64,000 nucleotides of DNA from Sphingomonas baiyangensis (GTDB lineage: Bacteria > Pseudomonadota > Alphaproteobacteria > Sphingomonadales > Sphingomonadaceae): positions 2,361,668 to 2,425,667 of the forward strand of contig NZ_SWKR01000002.1 in the NCBI RefSeq assembly GCF_005144715.1, given 5' to 3'. The translations under genes and the position numbers were made by a program. Shown piece by piece: positions 54,123-63,639 of the stretch. A model generated the notes under the pieces. The model searched no databases and was not told the DNA's origin. It worked only from the letters and a program-made list of their open reading frames with translations. Within the stretch, counting starts at the first letter, position 1; each line of letters starts with the position of its first letter.

Positions 54123-54302
54123 TCAGCCCTCGACGCTGACGATCTCGCGGCCGTTATAATGGCCGCAGGCGCCGCACAGGATGTGCGGGCGCTTGAGCTC
54201 GCCGCAATTGGGGCATTCCTGGAACGATTCGACCTTCAGCGAATCGTGCGAACGCCGCATGCCGCGCCGCGACGGCGAAGTCTTTCTCTTGGGAACGGCC
54301 AT
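54123..54302 (-). CDS. rpmF: 50S ribosomal protein L32
   Basis: 59 residues from ATG 54302. [20 protein letters not shown] is the universal L32 start, and the zinc ribbon CPNC...CGAC is intact (the zinc-binding, C+ form). Leads the rpmF-plsX-fabH-ihfA-merR operon. Confidence 0.98.
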   Translation of the reverse strand: MAVPKRKTSPSRRGMRRSHDSLKVESFQECPNCGELKRPHILCGACGHYNGREIVSVEG

Positions 54303-54515
54303 CTCGGCACACCTTCTTCGTACGATATTGAGCGATTCTGGTCGCGAACCCCGCACCGATGCCGAATGGAGGGCAGCCACGACAAGCGGCCGCTCACCGG
54401 ACCGGCGGCCGGACTGATCGCGAAGCGAGCGAGCGCCTATACCGATTTCCCCGCAGCTTGCAAGCACCGCGGCACGGGCTACACCCGCTGGCACCATCGG
54501 GCGGGGAGGAATGCC

Positions 54516-54944
54516 ATGCTTTCGATCACGCTGGCGACGGCGGGCGCCGCGGCGCTAATCAATCTCTGGCTCGGCTATCGCATCATCCGCATCCGCCTGG
54601 CCAACAAGGTGCTGTATGGCGATGGCGGCAATGCGCTGCTCGGCCAGCGGATGCGCGCGCAGCTCAACTTTGCCGAATATACGCCGATCGTGCTTGTCCT
54701 GATCGCCGCGATCGAGCTGAGCGAGGGCAGCTCGACGCTGCTGGCGGTGGCCGGCGGCGTATACATCGCCGGGCGGATCGCTCATGCCATCGGCATGGAC
54801 GGCGTATTGCCCGCGCGCCAGATCGGTACCGTAATCACGCTGACGCTGACGGGTTTACTCGGCCTCTACGCCCTGTCGATCGCGCTGCTCGACCGGCCGG
54901 CGACCGAACTGGCGCCACCGACGCCGGCGATACGCCAGGGTTAG
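54516..54944 (+). CDS. MAPEG-family membrane protein
   Basis: 142 residues from ATG 54516 (GGAGGA site). Four membrane helices. The MAPEG signature is in [40 protein letters not shown]. The family includes glutathione-dependent membrane enzymes; bacterial members of this form are usually uncharacterised. Convergent with the metallo-hydrolase gene (4-nt overlap). Confidence 0.9.
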   Translation: MLSITLATAGAAALINLWLGYRIIRIRLANKVLYGDGGNALLGQRMRAQLNFAEYTPIVLVLIAAIELSEGSSTLLAVAGGVYIAGRIAHAIGMDGVLPARQIGTVITLTLTGLLGLYALSIALLDRPATELAPPTPAIRQG

Positions 54945-55603
54945 GCGCGCGCCAGCACGCGATCGGCGACGAAGGGGTTGGTCTGCCGCTCGATCCCCAA
55001 CTGGCCGGGCTCGCCGTGCCCGGGCAGGAACACCGTGTCGTCGCCCATCGGCCAAAGCTTGGCCACCACCGAATCGATCAGCGCCTGCGGATCGCTCAGG
55101 GGAAAGTCGGTGCGCCCTACCGATCCGCGGAACAGCACGTCGCCCACCACCGCCAGCTTCGAAGGCGGATGGTGGAACACCACATGCCCCGGTGTGTGGC
55201 CGGGCGTCTCGTAGACGTCGAGCACCAGGTCGCCCACGCTGACCTGCTCGCCTTCGGTCAGCCAGCGGTCGGGTTCGAACGGCGTGCCCTCGACACCCCA
55301 GCGCCGCCCGTCCTCGTCGAGCCGCGCGATCCAGAAGCGGTCGGCCTCGTGCGGCCCCTCGATCGGCACGCCGAGCTTCGCCGCGAGCGGCTTGGCGGCG
55401 CCGCAATGATCGATATGGCCGTGCGTGACGAGGATCTTCTCCACCGTCACGCCGGCGCGTGCGATCGCCGCCTCGATCCGCTCGATATCGCCGCCCGGAT
55501 CGACGACGGCGGCCCGCATCGTCGCGGTACACCATAGCAGCGTGCAATTCTGCTGGAGCGGCGTGACGGGAATGATGGCGGCGCGAAGCGGAGGCTCTGA
55601 CAT
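54941..55603 (-). CDS. metallo-beta-lactamase-fold hydrolase (glyoxalase II-like)
   Basis: 220 residues from ATG 55603. The metal site HxHxDH is THGHIDHCGAA, with further ligands His in TPGHTPGHVVF, Asp in VVGDVLFRGSVGRTD and His in FLPGHGEPG. Size and motif spacing match the YcbL/glyoxalase II-like thioesterase subgroup. Substrate unknown. Confidence 0.92.
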   Translation of the reverse strand: MSEPPLRAAIIPVTPLQQNCTLLWCTATMRAAVVDPGGDIERIEAAIARAGVTVEKILVTHGHIDHCGAAKPLAAKLGVPIEGPHEADRFWIARLDEDGRRWGVEGTPFEPDRWLTEGEQVSVGDLVLDVYETPGHTPGHVVFHHPPSKLAVVGDVLFRGSVGRTDFPLSDPQALIDSVVAKLWPMGDDTVFLPGHGEPGQLGIERQTNPFVADRVLARA

Positions 55604-55663
55604 GCGGTGGGAATAGGCGGTGCGCAGGAACGGCACAACCGCCCGGCTTGCCCTGAAGCGCGC

Positions 55664-57445
55664 ATGGCGTCAGTGCTGGAGCCGATGTCCTTCACCGCTC
55701 CTTTCGTGCTGCTCGACGATGCCCGGCCGGGGGGGGCGCCGCCGCGCTTGTATCGCGATCCTGTGCGCGTGCTTGCCGCGACACATATCGAGGAAGTGCC
55801 GCCGCTGCTCGATGAATTGCGCGGCGCGACGCGTGCCGGCCTGCATGCGGCGGGCTATCTCGCCTATGACGCTGCCGCCGCGTTCGAGGCCAAGGCCCCC
55901 CTACCGCCCGAGGACGGCGCGCCGCTCGCTTGGTTCGGCCTGTTCGAACGACACGAGCCTTTCGATCCCGCCACATTGCCCGATCCGCGCGGCGCGTGGA
56001 TCGGCGCGCTTGCGCCCGACATCGCCTATCCCGCCTATGCCGCGCAGCTTGCCGAGGTGCAGGCGCTGATCGCCGCGGGCGACCTGTATCAGGCCAATCT
56101 CACTTTCGGCGCGCGCGTGCGCGTGGCGGGCGATCCGCTGGCGCTCTATGCGCGGCTGCGCGCGGCATCAGGCGCCGGCTGGGGTGCGGTAGTGGCCGAC
56201 GGGCGCACTGTGCACCTGTCGCTGTCGCCCGAACTGTTCTTCGCGCTCGAAGGCGGGCGTATCACCGCCAGGCCGATGAAGGGGACCGCCCCGCGCGAGG
56301 CCGATGCCGCGGCTGACGATGCCGCCGCCCGCGCGCTCGCCGCCGACCCCAAGCAGCGCGCCGAGAATCTGATGATCGTCGATCTGCTGCGCAACGATCT
56401 GTCGCGCGTCGCGGCGCCCGGCAGCGTGCGCGTGCCCGCGCTGTTCGAGGTCGAGCGCTATCCGACGGTGCAGCAGATGACCTCGACCGTCATCGCCGAT
56501 CTGGCGCCGGGCCGCGACGCGGTGAATTTGCTTGAGGCGGCGTTTCCGTGCGGGTCGATTACCGGTGCGCCCAAGGTGCGCGCGATGCAGGCGATCGCCG
56601 CGATCGAGGCGCGGCCGCGCCGGCTTTATACCGGATCGGTGGGCGTGATCGAACCGAATGGCGACGCGCAGTTCAACGTGGCGATCCGCACGCTGACGCT
56701 GAACGGGCAAGGCGAGGCTGTACTGGGTCTGGGATCGGGCATCGTCGCCGATTCGCAGGCACCGGCCGAATGGCAGGAATGCCTCGACAAGGGCGCCTTC
56801 CTCGCAAGCGGCGCCCGCGCGTTCGACCTGATCGAGACGATGCGCTTCGATCCGCGCGAGGGCGTGCTGTTGCTCGAGCGCCATCTCGACCGGATGAAGG
56901 CGACTGCCACGACCTTCGGCTTCCCGTTCGACCGGCACGCGCTGCGCAACGAATTGCAGGCCGCGACCTTCCGCCTGCGCGTGCCCTCGCGCGTGCGGCT
57001 GGTGCTCGGGGCCGGGGGCGCGATCGCCATCGAGACGGCACCCTTGCCCCCCGCCCTGCCCGCGCCGCTACGCGTGGCGCTCGTGGCGCATCAAGTCGTG
57101 CCGGGCGACTTCCGCCTTGCGCACAAGACCAGCGATCGCGCCTTCTACGACGAACCCCGCCGCGCCTCGGGCGCCGACGAGGTAGTGTTTATCGATCGCG
57201 AAGGCGGCATCACCGAAGGCAGCTTCACGAATGTGTTCGTCGAGCGCGACGGCATGCTCCTGACGCCGCCGCTCGCGCGCGGGCTGCTGCCCGGCGTGCT
57301 GCGTGCCGAGCTGCTCGCCACCGGCCGCGCGATCGAGCACGCGCTGACGCCCGACGACCTAAAGCAGGGCTTTATGCTCGGAAACGCATTGCGCGGGCTG
57401 ATGCCTGCCGTGCTGGTTGCCCAAGCCGAAGCGCGCGGCGTATAG
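55664..57445 (+). CDS. pabB: fused aminodeoxychorismate synthase component I and aminodeoxychorismate lyase
   Basis: 593 residues from ATG 55664; an ATG at 55685 (MSFTAPFVLL) has a closer GGAG site and may be the true start. The PabB chorismate-binding domain fills about 90-375: LYQANLTFGARV, RPMKGTAPREADAAAD, VDLLRNDLSRV and FPCGSITGAPKVRAMQ. After a short junction (SGARAFDLIETMRFDPREGVLLLERHL) a class IV PLP-aminotransferase-fold lyase domain (PabC) follows, with LAHKTSDRAFYDEPRR (Lys) and DREGGITEGSFTNVFVE. It makes 4-aminobenzoate for folate; the amidotransferase PabA must be elsewhere. Confidence 0.93.
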   Translation: MASVLEPMSFTAPFVLLDDARPGGAPPRLYRDPVRVLAATHIEEVPPLLDELRGATRAGLHAAGYLAYDAAAAFEAKAPLPPEDGAPLAWFGLFERHEPFDPATLPDPRGAWIGALAPDIAYPAYAAQLAEVQALIAAGDLYQANLTFGARVRVAGDPLALYARLRAASGAGWGAVVADGRTVHLSLSPELFFALEGGRITARPMKGTAPREADAAADDAAARALAADPKQRAENLMIVDLLRNDLSRVAAPGSVRVPALFEVERYPTVQQMTSTVIADLAPGRDAVNLLEAAFPCGSITGAPKVRAMQAIAAIEARPRRLYTGSVGVIEPNGDAQFNVAIRTLTLNGQGEAVLGLGSGIVADSQAPAEWQECLDKGAFLASGARAFDLIETMRFDPREGVLLLERHLDRMKATATTFGFPFDRHALRNELQAATFRLRVPSRVRLVLGAGGAIAIETAPLPPALPAPLRVALVAHQVVPGDFRLAHKTSDRAFYDEPRRASGADEVVFIDREGGITEGSFTNVFVERDGMLLTPPLARGLLPGVLRAELLATGRAIEHALTPDDLKQGFMLGNALRGLMPAVLVAQAEARGV

Positions 57446-57477
57446 CGCCGCATCCCGCCGCCTTCGAGGACCCGAAG

Positions 57478-58677
57478 ATGACGCCTTCCGACGCGCTCGG
57501 CCGCATCCAGCCTTCCGCCACGCTCGCGATGACCACGCGCGTGCTGAACCTCAAGCGGCAGGGCGTTGACGTGATCGGGCTGGGCGCGGGCGAGCCCGAT
57601 TTCGACACGCCCGATTTCATCAAGGATGCCGGGATCAAGGCGATCCTCGACGGACGCACCAAATACACCAATGTCGACGGCACCGCCGAGCTGAAGGAAG
57701 CCGTTGCCGCCAAGTTCGCGCGCGACAACGGCCTTGCCTACACGCCCGACCAGATCACGGTGAATGTCGGCGGCAAGCACACGCTGTTCAATGCCATCGT
57801 CGCGACGGTGAACCCCGGCGACGAGGTCATCATCCCCGCGCCCTATTGGGTGAGCTACCCCGATGTCGTGCAGTTCGCCGGCGGCAAGCCGGTGTTCGTG
57901 GCCGCCGGCGCCGACCAGAACTACAAGGTGACGCCCGATCAGATCGAGGCGGCGATCAACCAGAACACCAAATGGCTGATCCTCAACAGCCCGTCGAACC
58001 CCACCGGCGCGGGCTATACCGCCGACGAGCTGCGCGCGATCGGCGCGGTGCTCGATCGCCATCCGCATGTGTGGGTGTTCGCCGACGATATGTACGAGCA
58101 TATCGTCTATGACGGGTTCGAGTTCGCGACGATCGCGCAGGTCTGCCCATCGCTGTACGAGCGCACGCTCACCGTGAACGGCTGCTCGAAGGCCTATTCG
58201 ATGACGGGCTGGCGCATCGGTTTTGCCGGCGGCGCTGCCTGGCTAGTGAAAGCGATCGCCAAGCTGCAATCGCAATCGACCTCGAACCCATGTTCGATCG
58301 CGCAGGCCGCCGCCACCGCGGCGCTGACCGGCGACCAGTCGTTCCTGAAGGAGCGCGCGGCAGCGTTCCAGCGCCGCCGCGACCTGGTGGTCGGGCGGCT
58401 GAACGCGATTTCGGGTATCACCTGCCCCACGCCCGAGGGCGCCTTCTATGTCTATCCCGATTGCAGCGGCCTGATCGGCCGGACGATGCCCGACGGCCAG
58501 ACGATCGACAGCGACGAGACGCTGGTGAGCTATCTGCTCGACGAAGCGAAGGTAGCAGCGGTGCATGGCGCGGCGTTCGGCGTGTCGCCGGCGATGCGCA
58601 TCAGCTACGCCACCAGCGATGAGTTACTCACCGAAGCGTGCGACCGGATCGCCGCCGCGGTCGACCGGCTTCGATAA
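57478..58677 (+). CDS. aspC: aspartate aminotransferase (class I PLP enzyme)
   Basis: 399 residues from ATG 57478, 32 nt after pabBC. GLGAGEPDFDTPDFI, YTNVDGTAELKEAVAAKF, the PLP-contact SPSNPTGAGY, FADDMYEHIVYDGF and the Schiff-base lysine in CSKAYSMTGWRIGFAGG are those of the alphaproteobacterial aspartate/aromatic aminotransferase subgroup Ib. C-terminal substrate Arg in AMRISYATS. Prephenate or aromatic acceptors are also possible in this subgroup. Confidence 0.93.
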   Translation: MTPSDALGRIQPSATLAMTTRVLNLKRQGVDVIGLGAGEPDFDTPDFIKDAGIKAILDGRTKYTNVDGTAELKEAVAAKFARDNGLAYTPDQITVNVGGKHTLFNAIVATVNPGDEVIIPAPYWVSYPDVVQFAGGKPVFVAAGADQNYKVTPDQIEAAINQNTKWLILNSPSNPTGAGYTADELRAIGAVLDRHPHVWVFADDMYEHIVYDGFEFATIAQVCPSLYERTLTVNGCSKAYSMTGWRIGFAGGAAWLVKAIAKLQSQSTSNPCSIAQAAATAALTGDQSFLKERAAAFQRRRDLVVGRLNAISGITCPTPEGAFYVYPDCSGLIGRTMPDGQTIDSDETLVSYLLDEAKVAAVHGAAFGVSPAMRISYATSDELLTEACDRIAAAVDRLR

Positions 58678-58686
58678 CGCTGCGAT

Positions 58687-58710
58687 GAACGGCGGCTCCA
58701 GCCGTCGTTC
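58687..58710 (+). terminator. GC-rich hairpin after aspC
   Basis: A 10-bp stem (one G-U pair) with loop TCCA, 10 nt after the aminotransferase stop. It has no T-tract, so it may only pause or protect the transcript. Confidence 0.35.
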
Positions 58711-58824
58711 AGTCGCCATCCCTATAATCGTCACCGTCATGCCGGCGCCGCCGGCCTGACCGGGTTTGTCAGTGGATGGTTCCGATGCCTGCGCGCATCG
58801 CGGATATCCGAACAGCAAGCGAGA

Positions 58825-58980
58825 ATGGCGATGTTCAAGTTCCTTCGCGCCGGCTTCGTCCGGCACTTCCTCAGCGGCTTCGCGATCGGCGCGGTCGGCC
58901 TCGTGACCTTCCAGGCCAACCAGCCTGCCGATCCGCCGCTGTTTCCCGATAGTGCCGCTGTAACCGCAAGCCGGGGCTGA
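58825..58980 (+). CDS. 51-residue small membrane protein
   Basis: Starts MAMFKFLRAGFVRHFLSGFA with one hydrophobic helix (FLSGFAIGAVGLVTFQA) followed by a short periplasmic tail (NQPADPPLFPDSAAV). It lies between aspC and msrA on the same strand. Single-helix small proteins with a FLxGFxxGAVG pattern are widespread in sphingomonads; the function is not known. Confidence 0.6.
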   Translation: MAMFKFLRAGFVRHFLSGFAIGAVGLVTFQANQPADPPLFPDSAAVTASRG

Positions 58981-59037
58981 TCGAACCTGTCGTCGACCCT
59001 ATATCGGGGTCATGCGCCGTTTGATCGAGGAATGCCC

Positions 59038-59694
59038 ATGTGGAAACTGCTGATCCCCGCCGGCCTTGCCGCCGGTGCGGCGCTGATCGTCGCCGCGCCC
59101 GGCCATGCCGAGCGCGCGGTGCCCATCCCTGCCCCCGCGCTCGACGTGCGACCGCAGGGCAGCGAGGCGGTGGCGGTATTCGCCGGCGGCTGCTTCTGGG
59201 GTACCGAGGCGGTGTTCGAGCAGGTGAAGGGCGTGAAGGCAGTGACCAGCGGCTATGCTGGCGGCACCGCCGATACCGCCAACTACGCCGCGGTATCGCG
59301 CGAGACGACGCGCCACGCCGAGGCGATCCGCATCGTCTATGATCCGCGCGTGGTGAGCTACGGCACGCTGCTGCGCGTGTTCTTCTCGGTCGCGCACGAT
59401 CCGACACAGCTCAACCGGCAGGGGCCCGACACCGGCCCCAGCTATCGCTCGGCGATCTTCCCCCAATCGCCGCAGCAGAAGCTCGCCGCCGCGCGCTACA
59501 TCGCGCAGCTCGGCAAGGCCGGCGCCTGGGATCGCCCGATCGTGACCCGCATCGAAAGCGGGCGGTTCTTTCCGGCCGAGGCCTATCATCAGGATTTCTA
59601 CCGGCGAAACCCGACGCACCCCTATATCGTGCGCTGGGACAAGCCCAAGGTCGCTGCCTTCCGCGCGGCTTTTCCCGCGCTCGCGCGGAGCTGA
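59038..59694 (+). CDS. msrA: exported peptide-methionine (S)-S-oxide reductase
   Basis: 218 residues from ATG 59038, chosen for spacing after GAGGA; an ATG at 59032 adds two residues. A signal peptide ([23 protein letters not shown]) sends it to the periplasm. The catalytic Cys is in FAGGCFWGTEAVFEQVKG; SGYAGGTADTANYAAVSRETTRHAEAI and AEAYHQDFYRRNP are the other MsrA signatures. It repairs oxidised methionine in envelope proteins. Confidence 0.95.
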   Translation: MWKLLIPAGLAAGAALIVAAPGHAERAVPIPAPALDVRPQGSEAVAVFAGGCFWGTEAVFEQVKGVKAVTSGYAGGTADTANYAAVSRETTRHAEAIRIVYDPRVVSYGTLLRVFFSVAHDPTQLNRQGPDTGPSYRSAIFPQSPQQKLAAARYIAQLGKAGAWDRPIVTRIESGRFFPAEAYHQDFYRRNPTHPYIVRWDKPKVAAFRAAFPALARS

Positions 59695-59793
59695 GGCAAC
59701 CAAGCACGCTGCCTGCGCGTATCTGCCGCAAGCACCGTCCGCCGCTCCCAAGCCGGCGGGCGGTGCGTCCGTTTGGCAGCAGGAGTATATGCC

Positions 59794-60066
59794 GTGAACC
59801 GCAACATCATCGAAGGCACCGGCCGCGACATCGGCGGGGCGATCAAGGCCGCGACGGGCGATCTCATCGAGGATCGCGAGCTTCAGGCCGAAGGCAACAG
59901 CGATCGCGTCGCCGGCCGCACGCAAAAGGCCGCAGGCCATCTGGAGGAGTCGATCGAGCAGTTCGCCGGCCCCGTGCTCGATTTCGTGCGCCGCCAGCCG
60001 CTGCTCGCCGCCGGCATCGCCGGGCTTGCCGGGTTCCTGCTGTTCCGCGGCGGCCGCAACGGCTGA
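59794..60066 (+). CDS. CsbD-like stress protein with C-terminal membrane helix
   Basis: 90 residues from a GTG at 59794, preceded by AGGAG. NIIEGTGRDIGGAIKAATGDLIEDRELQAEGNSDRVAGRTQKAAGHLEE is the CsbD pattern of small Ala/Gly-rich stress proteins. The C-terminal RQPLLAAGIAGLAGFLLFRGGR adds an anchor as in ElaB/YgaM-type proteins. Probably a general-stress protein. Confidence 0.8.
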   Translation: MNRNIIEGTGRDIGGAIKAATGDLIEDRELQAEGNSDRVAGRTQKAAGHLEESIEQFAGPVLDFVRRQPLLAAGIAGLAGFLLFRGGRNG

Positions 60067-60100
60067 TTTCGAAGCCGTTTCAGCGTAGCTTGAAACAACC

Positions 60101-60493
60101 CTAAAGCAGCGCCAGCGCGCTCAGCCGCCCGACGAGTTCGGGCGGCATCGCGGCGGTCGCCAGCCCCGCCTCGCCCAGATCGGGCGGGGCGTCGGCGGCT
60201 TCGAGATAGCGCCAGCCCTGATGCGCACGCCGCGGCCGGCCCTGGACGAGGATCAGCCGCGGCGACACCTCAATCGCGACGCGGCCGTTCTCTGCCTCGC
60301 CGAACCCCAGGATCGGCGATCGCGCTACCAGCGTGTGGCGGTGGATCCAGTATAATGAGCCCTGCCCGGCAATCTCGTCGTGCCGTTTGGGCATGTAGCG
60401 CGTGGTGACGCGCGGCGTGCCTTCGGCAAACCAGCGTTGCAGCTCGTCGAGACTGTCGGCGCCGTACGCGACCTTGGTGATGTGAAGCGCCAT
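60101..60493 (-). CDS. DUF1489 family protein
   Basis: 130 residues from ATG 60493. ALHITKVAYGADSLDELQRWF, TRYMPKRHDEIAGQGSLYWIHRHTLVARSPILGFGE and RPRRAHQGWRYLEAADAPPDL match the DUF1489 family, which is confined mainly to alphaproteobacteria and has no known role. Downstream of mgtE (32-nt gap). Confidence 0.93.
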   Translation of the reverse strand: MALHITKVAYGADSLDELQRWFAEGTPRVTTRYMPKRHDEIAGQGSLYWIHRHTLVARSPILGFGEAENGRVAIEVSPRLILVQGRPRRAHQGWRYLEAADAPPDLGEAGLATAAMPPELVGRLSALALL

Positions 60494-60525
60494 CGCCCCC
60501 GAATTGGGCAGCGCCGCCGCGCCGA

Positions 60526-61938
60526 TCAAGCCGCCGCGACGAGTCCGCTCACCACTGCCAGTCCCAGAAACGCCAGAAAGCCCATCGAATCGGTCACCAT
60601 CGTCACGAACACCGACGATGCGACCGCCGGATCCTGCCCCAGCCGTTCGAGCGCCACGGGCACCAGCACGCCCGCCAGCCCCGCCACCAGAATGTTGACG
60701 AGGATCGCGGCGGCGATCACCCAACCGAGCAGCGGCGTCGCGAAGATGAGCGCCGCGCCGATGCCCAAAAGCGCCGCGATCGTCGCGCCGTTTAGCAATG
60801 CGACGACGATCTCGCGGCGGATCGTGCGGATCGTGTTCGATCGCGTCAGCTGGTTGGTGGCGAGCGCGCGCACCGCGATCGCCATCGTCTGCGTGCCGGC
60901 ATTGCCGCCGATCGAGGCGACGATCGGCATCAGCACGGCAAGTGCCACCATCTGCTCGATCGCGCCGCCGAACGCCGCGATGATCGCCGAGGCGACGAGC
61001 GCGGTGAACAGGTTGGCGACCAGCCAGCGTACGCGCGCGCGGTAGCTGTCGATGATCGGTTCGTTGATGTCGCCGTCGCCCGCGCCCGACAGCAAAAGCG
61101 CGTCCTCGCCGGCTTCCTCCTGGATGATGTGCACCACGTCGTCGACGGTAATCATGCCCACCAGCCGCCCCGACCCATCGACCACCGCGGCCGAGATCAG
61201 CGCATATTTCTGGAAGCGCAGCGCGACTTCCTCCTGATCCATGTCGACGGGGATCAGCGTCTGCTCGCGCGCCATCACGTCGCTCATCTTGACGACGCGG
61301 GGGCTGCGCAGCACCCAGGAGAGGTTGCAGGTGCCGATCGGCTTGTGCTGCGGATCGACGACGAAGATTTCCCAGAAGTCGGTCGTCAGCCGGTCGTCGG
61401 CGCGCAGATAGTCGAGCACGTCGCCGACCGACCAGTGCTCGGGCACCGCGATCAGCTCGCGCTGCATCAGCCGGCCCGCGGTTTCCTCGGGATAGCTCAG
61501 CGCTTCCTCGATCGCGGCACGATCGTCGGGGTCGAGCGCGCGCAGCACCGCGCGCTGGTCGGCCTCGTCGAGATCCTCGATGATCGCGACCGCATCGTCG
61601 GTATCGAGATCGCCCGCTAGATCGGCGAGCTGGCGCGGCTCGAGCGCGTCGATCAGCGCCTCGCGCACCCAGTCGTTCATCTCGGCGAGCACGTCGCCGT
61701 CGATGCGCTCGCCGATCGCCGCGACCAGCGGCTTGCGCTGCTCGGCGGGCGCCAGCTCGATCAGGTCGGCGATGTCGGCGGGATGCAGCGGCTCGACCAG
61801 CGCGCGCGCTTCCTCGTCGTCGCCGCGATCGACGGCGTCGAGCACGGCGCGGACATATTCGGGCTTGAGCCGGTCGTCGGCATCGAGATTGGTCTCGGCG
61901 GGCGCCGCCTCGCCGTCGCGCAATTCGGTCTCGCTCAT
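60526..61938 (-). CDS. mgtE: MgtE-family magnesium transporter
   Basis: 470 residues from ATG 61938 after GGAGG. MgtE N-domain (EPLHPADIADLIELAPAEQRKPLVAAI, LDTDDAVAIIEDLDEADQRAVLRAL), two CBS domains (LMQRELIAVPEHWSVGDVLDYLR, VMAREQTLIPVDMDQEEVALRFQKYALISAAVVD) and a five-helix channel domain with the Mg2+ site region VLMPIVASIGGNAGTQT. Imports magnesium, gated by cytosolic Mg2+ through the CBS pair. Confidence 0.96.
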   Translation of the reverse strand: MSETELRDGEAAPAETNLDADDRLKPEYVRAVLDAVDRGDDEEARALVEPLHPADIADLIELAPAEQRKPLVAAIGERIDGDVLAEMNDWVREALIDALEPRQLADLAGDLDTDDAVAIIEDLDEADQRAVLRALDPDDRAAIEEALSYPEETAGRLMQRELIAVPEHWSVGDVLDYLRADDRLTTDFWEIFVVDPQHKPIGTCNLSWVLRSPRVVKMSDVMAREQTLIPVDMDQEEVALRFQKYALISAAVVDGSGRLVGMITVDDVVHIIQEEAGEDALLLSGAGDGDINEPIIDSYRARVRWLVANLFTALVASAIIAAFGGAIEQMVALAVLMPIVASIGGNAGTQTMAIAVRALATNQLTRSNTIRTIRREIVVALLNGATIAALLGIGAALIFATPLLGWVIAAAILVNILVAGLAGVLVPVALERLGQDPAVASSVFVTMVTDSMGFLAFLGLAVVSGLVAAA

Positions 61939-62206
61939 GGTCCGACCTCCGTTGCAGGCTTTAGGCGTTGCGGGCTTCAGGCGCCTTGCCTTAGCGGCCG
62001 CGGCGCTGCCTGCCAATCGGCAGGCTGACGGGCATTGTCAGCAGCGCCGCGGCGCCCGCGCTGCTACTCCTGAGGCGGTCCTCGCTACGGGCCGGACGGA
62101 GGGGCGTATCCGCGACCCGCGCTCCTCCGTCCAACCCGGCCGAGGTTGCGCCGCCGCCATCGGCGGACTAGGCCCCGGGCATCCCCCCTCCCCCAGGAGC
62201 AATTTG

Positions 62207-62662
62207 ATGTCCGAAGCCCCGTCCACGCTCGTCCTGTCGCTCGATGGCGGCGACGTGCGCATCCGCCTGCGCCCCGATCTGGCGCCCCAGCATGTCGAAC
62301 GCATCGCGACGCTCGCCGATCGCGGCTTCTACGACGGCGTGGTGTTCCACCGCGTGATCGACGGGTTCATGGCGCAGGGCGGCGATCCCTCGGGCACCGG
62401 CACCGGCGGTTCGGACGAGCCCGACCTGCCCGCCGAGTTTAGCCGCGAGCCGCATGTGCGCGGCGTGTGCTCGATGGCGCGGACGATGAACCCCAATTCG
62501 GCGAACAGCCAGTTCTTCATCTGCCTCGACGACGCGACCTTCCTCGACGGGCAATATACCGTCTGGGGCGAAGTGACCGAGGGCATGGAACATGTCGACG
62601 CGCTGCCCAAGGGCGAGCCGCCGCGCAGCCCCGGCAAGATCGTCAAGGCGCGTACCGAATAA
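62207..62662 (+). CDS. ppiB: cyclophilin-type peptidyl-prolyl isomerase
   Basis: 151 residues from ATG 62207 (CAGGAGC site). VVFHRVIDGFMAQGGDPSGTGTGG has the catalytic Arg, and SMARTMNPNSANSQFFICLDDATFLDGQYTVWGEV completes the site. No signal peptide, so cytoplasmic. Convergent with the LysR-type gene. Confidence 0.96.
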   Translation: MSEAPSTLVLSLDGGDVRIRLRPDLAPQHVERIATLADRGFYDGVVFHRVIDGFMAQGGDPSGTGTGGSDEPDLPAEFSREPHVRGVCSMARTMNPNSANSQFFICLDDATFLDGQYTVWGEVTEGMEHVDALPKGEPPRSPGKIVKARTE

Positions 62663-62672
62663 TCATTCCGGA

Positions 62673-62705
62673 CGGCGGCGGGGCGGAAGGTCCGCCTCGC
62701 CGCCG
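62673..62705. terminator. 15-bp GC-rich hairpin between convergent genes
   Basis: Perfect 15-bp stem with one G-U pair and an AGG loop, filling the 44-nt gap between ppiB (stop 62662) and the LysR-type gene (stop 62707). It lacks T-tracts, but the position suits bidirectional termination. Confidence 0.5.
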
Positions 62706-62706
62706 G

Positions 62707-63594
62707 TCATTCCCCGCTCTGGGGCAGCGCGGCGATCAGCCAGTCGTGGAACAGCTTCACCGCTGGCATCGACAGCGCGCGCGGGCGGCAGACGAACCAG
62801 TAGCTGTAATCGCTGTCGACGGGCGGAAACAGCCGCACTAGCCGCGGATCGGCGGCGCTTTCGTAATGCGATTCGAGCATGAAGGCGACGCCGAGCCCCT
62901 GCGCGGCGGCTTCGAGCATCAGCGGCCCCGAATCGAAATAGTCCATCGCCAGCGGCTCGAGCTCGGGCAGCGCCATCGCGCGGCGCCACTCGAGAAAGGT
63001 GTCGGGCATGTCGCGATGGACCAGCGCGGTGAGCTGCGCGAGCTGCTCGGGCCGCATCACCGGATCGTCGCCTTCGATCAGCTCGCGCCGCCCGATGACG
63101 TAGACGCGGTTGCGATCGAGCCGCCGGGCGTAGAAATCGGCGTCGATACCGTGCGCCAGCGCGATCGCGGCATCGAGCGTATCCCCCAGCCGCGCCAGCC
63201 GTTGGCCGGCGGTATCGATGTCGATATGCAGCTCGGGATGCGCGCGCTTGAGCTCGCCGAGCCGCGGCATCAGCCGTTGCGAGGCGAACAGCGCCAGCAC
63301 GCCAAGCCGCAGCCGCAGCAGCCCCGGCCCGCTGGTCATCGCCTCGACCGCGTCGCTCATCGCATCGAGCGCGGGGGCGATCTGCGCGAGCATCCGCTCG
63401 CCCTCGGCATTGAGCACGATCGCCTGGTGCCGCCGCTCGAACAGCGGCTTGCCGATGAAGCGCTCAAGCGACTGCACGCGGCGACTCAACGCGGGCGACG
63501 ATAGTGCCAGCTCGGCCGCCGCGGCCTTGATCGATCCCAGCCGCGCGACCTGCACAAAGGCTTCGATTGCCGAAAGAGGAGGAAGACGCCGCAT
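62707..63594 (-). CDS. LysR-family transcriptional regulator (GcvA-like)
   Basis: 295 residues. N-terminal winged HTH: LPPLSAIEAFVQVARLGSIKAAAAELALSSPALSRRVQSLERFIGKPLFER. The effector domain runs from about 90 (LRLRLGVLALFASQRLMPRL...) to the end. The RRLPPLxAI start is typical of the GcvA-like subgroup. The divergent neighbour across 283 nt is a CDC48-type ATPase; the target is unknown. Confidence 0.93.
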   Translation of the reverse strand: MRRLPPLSAIEAFVQVARLGSIKAAAAELALSSPALSRRVQSLERFIGKPLFERRHQAIVLNAEGERMLAQIAPALDAMSDAVEAMTSGPGLLRLRLGVLALFASQRLMPRLGELKRAHPELHIDIDTAGQRLARLGDTLDAAIALAHGIDADFYARRLDRNRVYVIGRRELIEGDDPVMRPEQLAQLTALVHRDMPDTFLEWRRAMALPELEPLAMDYFDSGPLMLEAAAQGLGVAFMLESHYESAADPRLVRLFPPVDSDYSYWFVCRPRALSMPAVKLFHDWLIAALPQSGE

Positions 63595-63639
63595 TGCAGC
63601 ACCGATTGTGCATCGCGGCAGCGCCGAAATCCACGATTT

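Noticed and set aside
60077..60096. GTTTCA/TGAAAC inverted repeat and a similar one near 43212-43255
   Set aside because: Both lie between convergent genes and share a GTTTCAGC core, but arms are short and lack T-tracts; too weak to call terminators or a repeat family.
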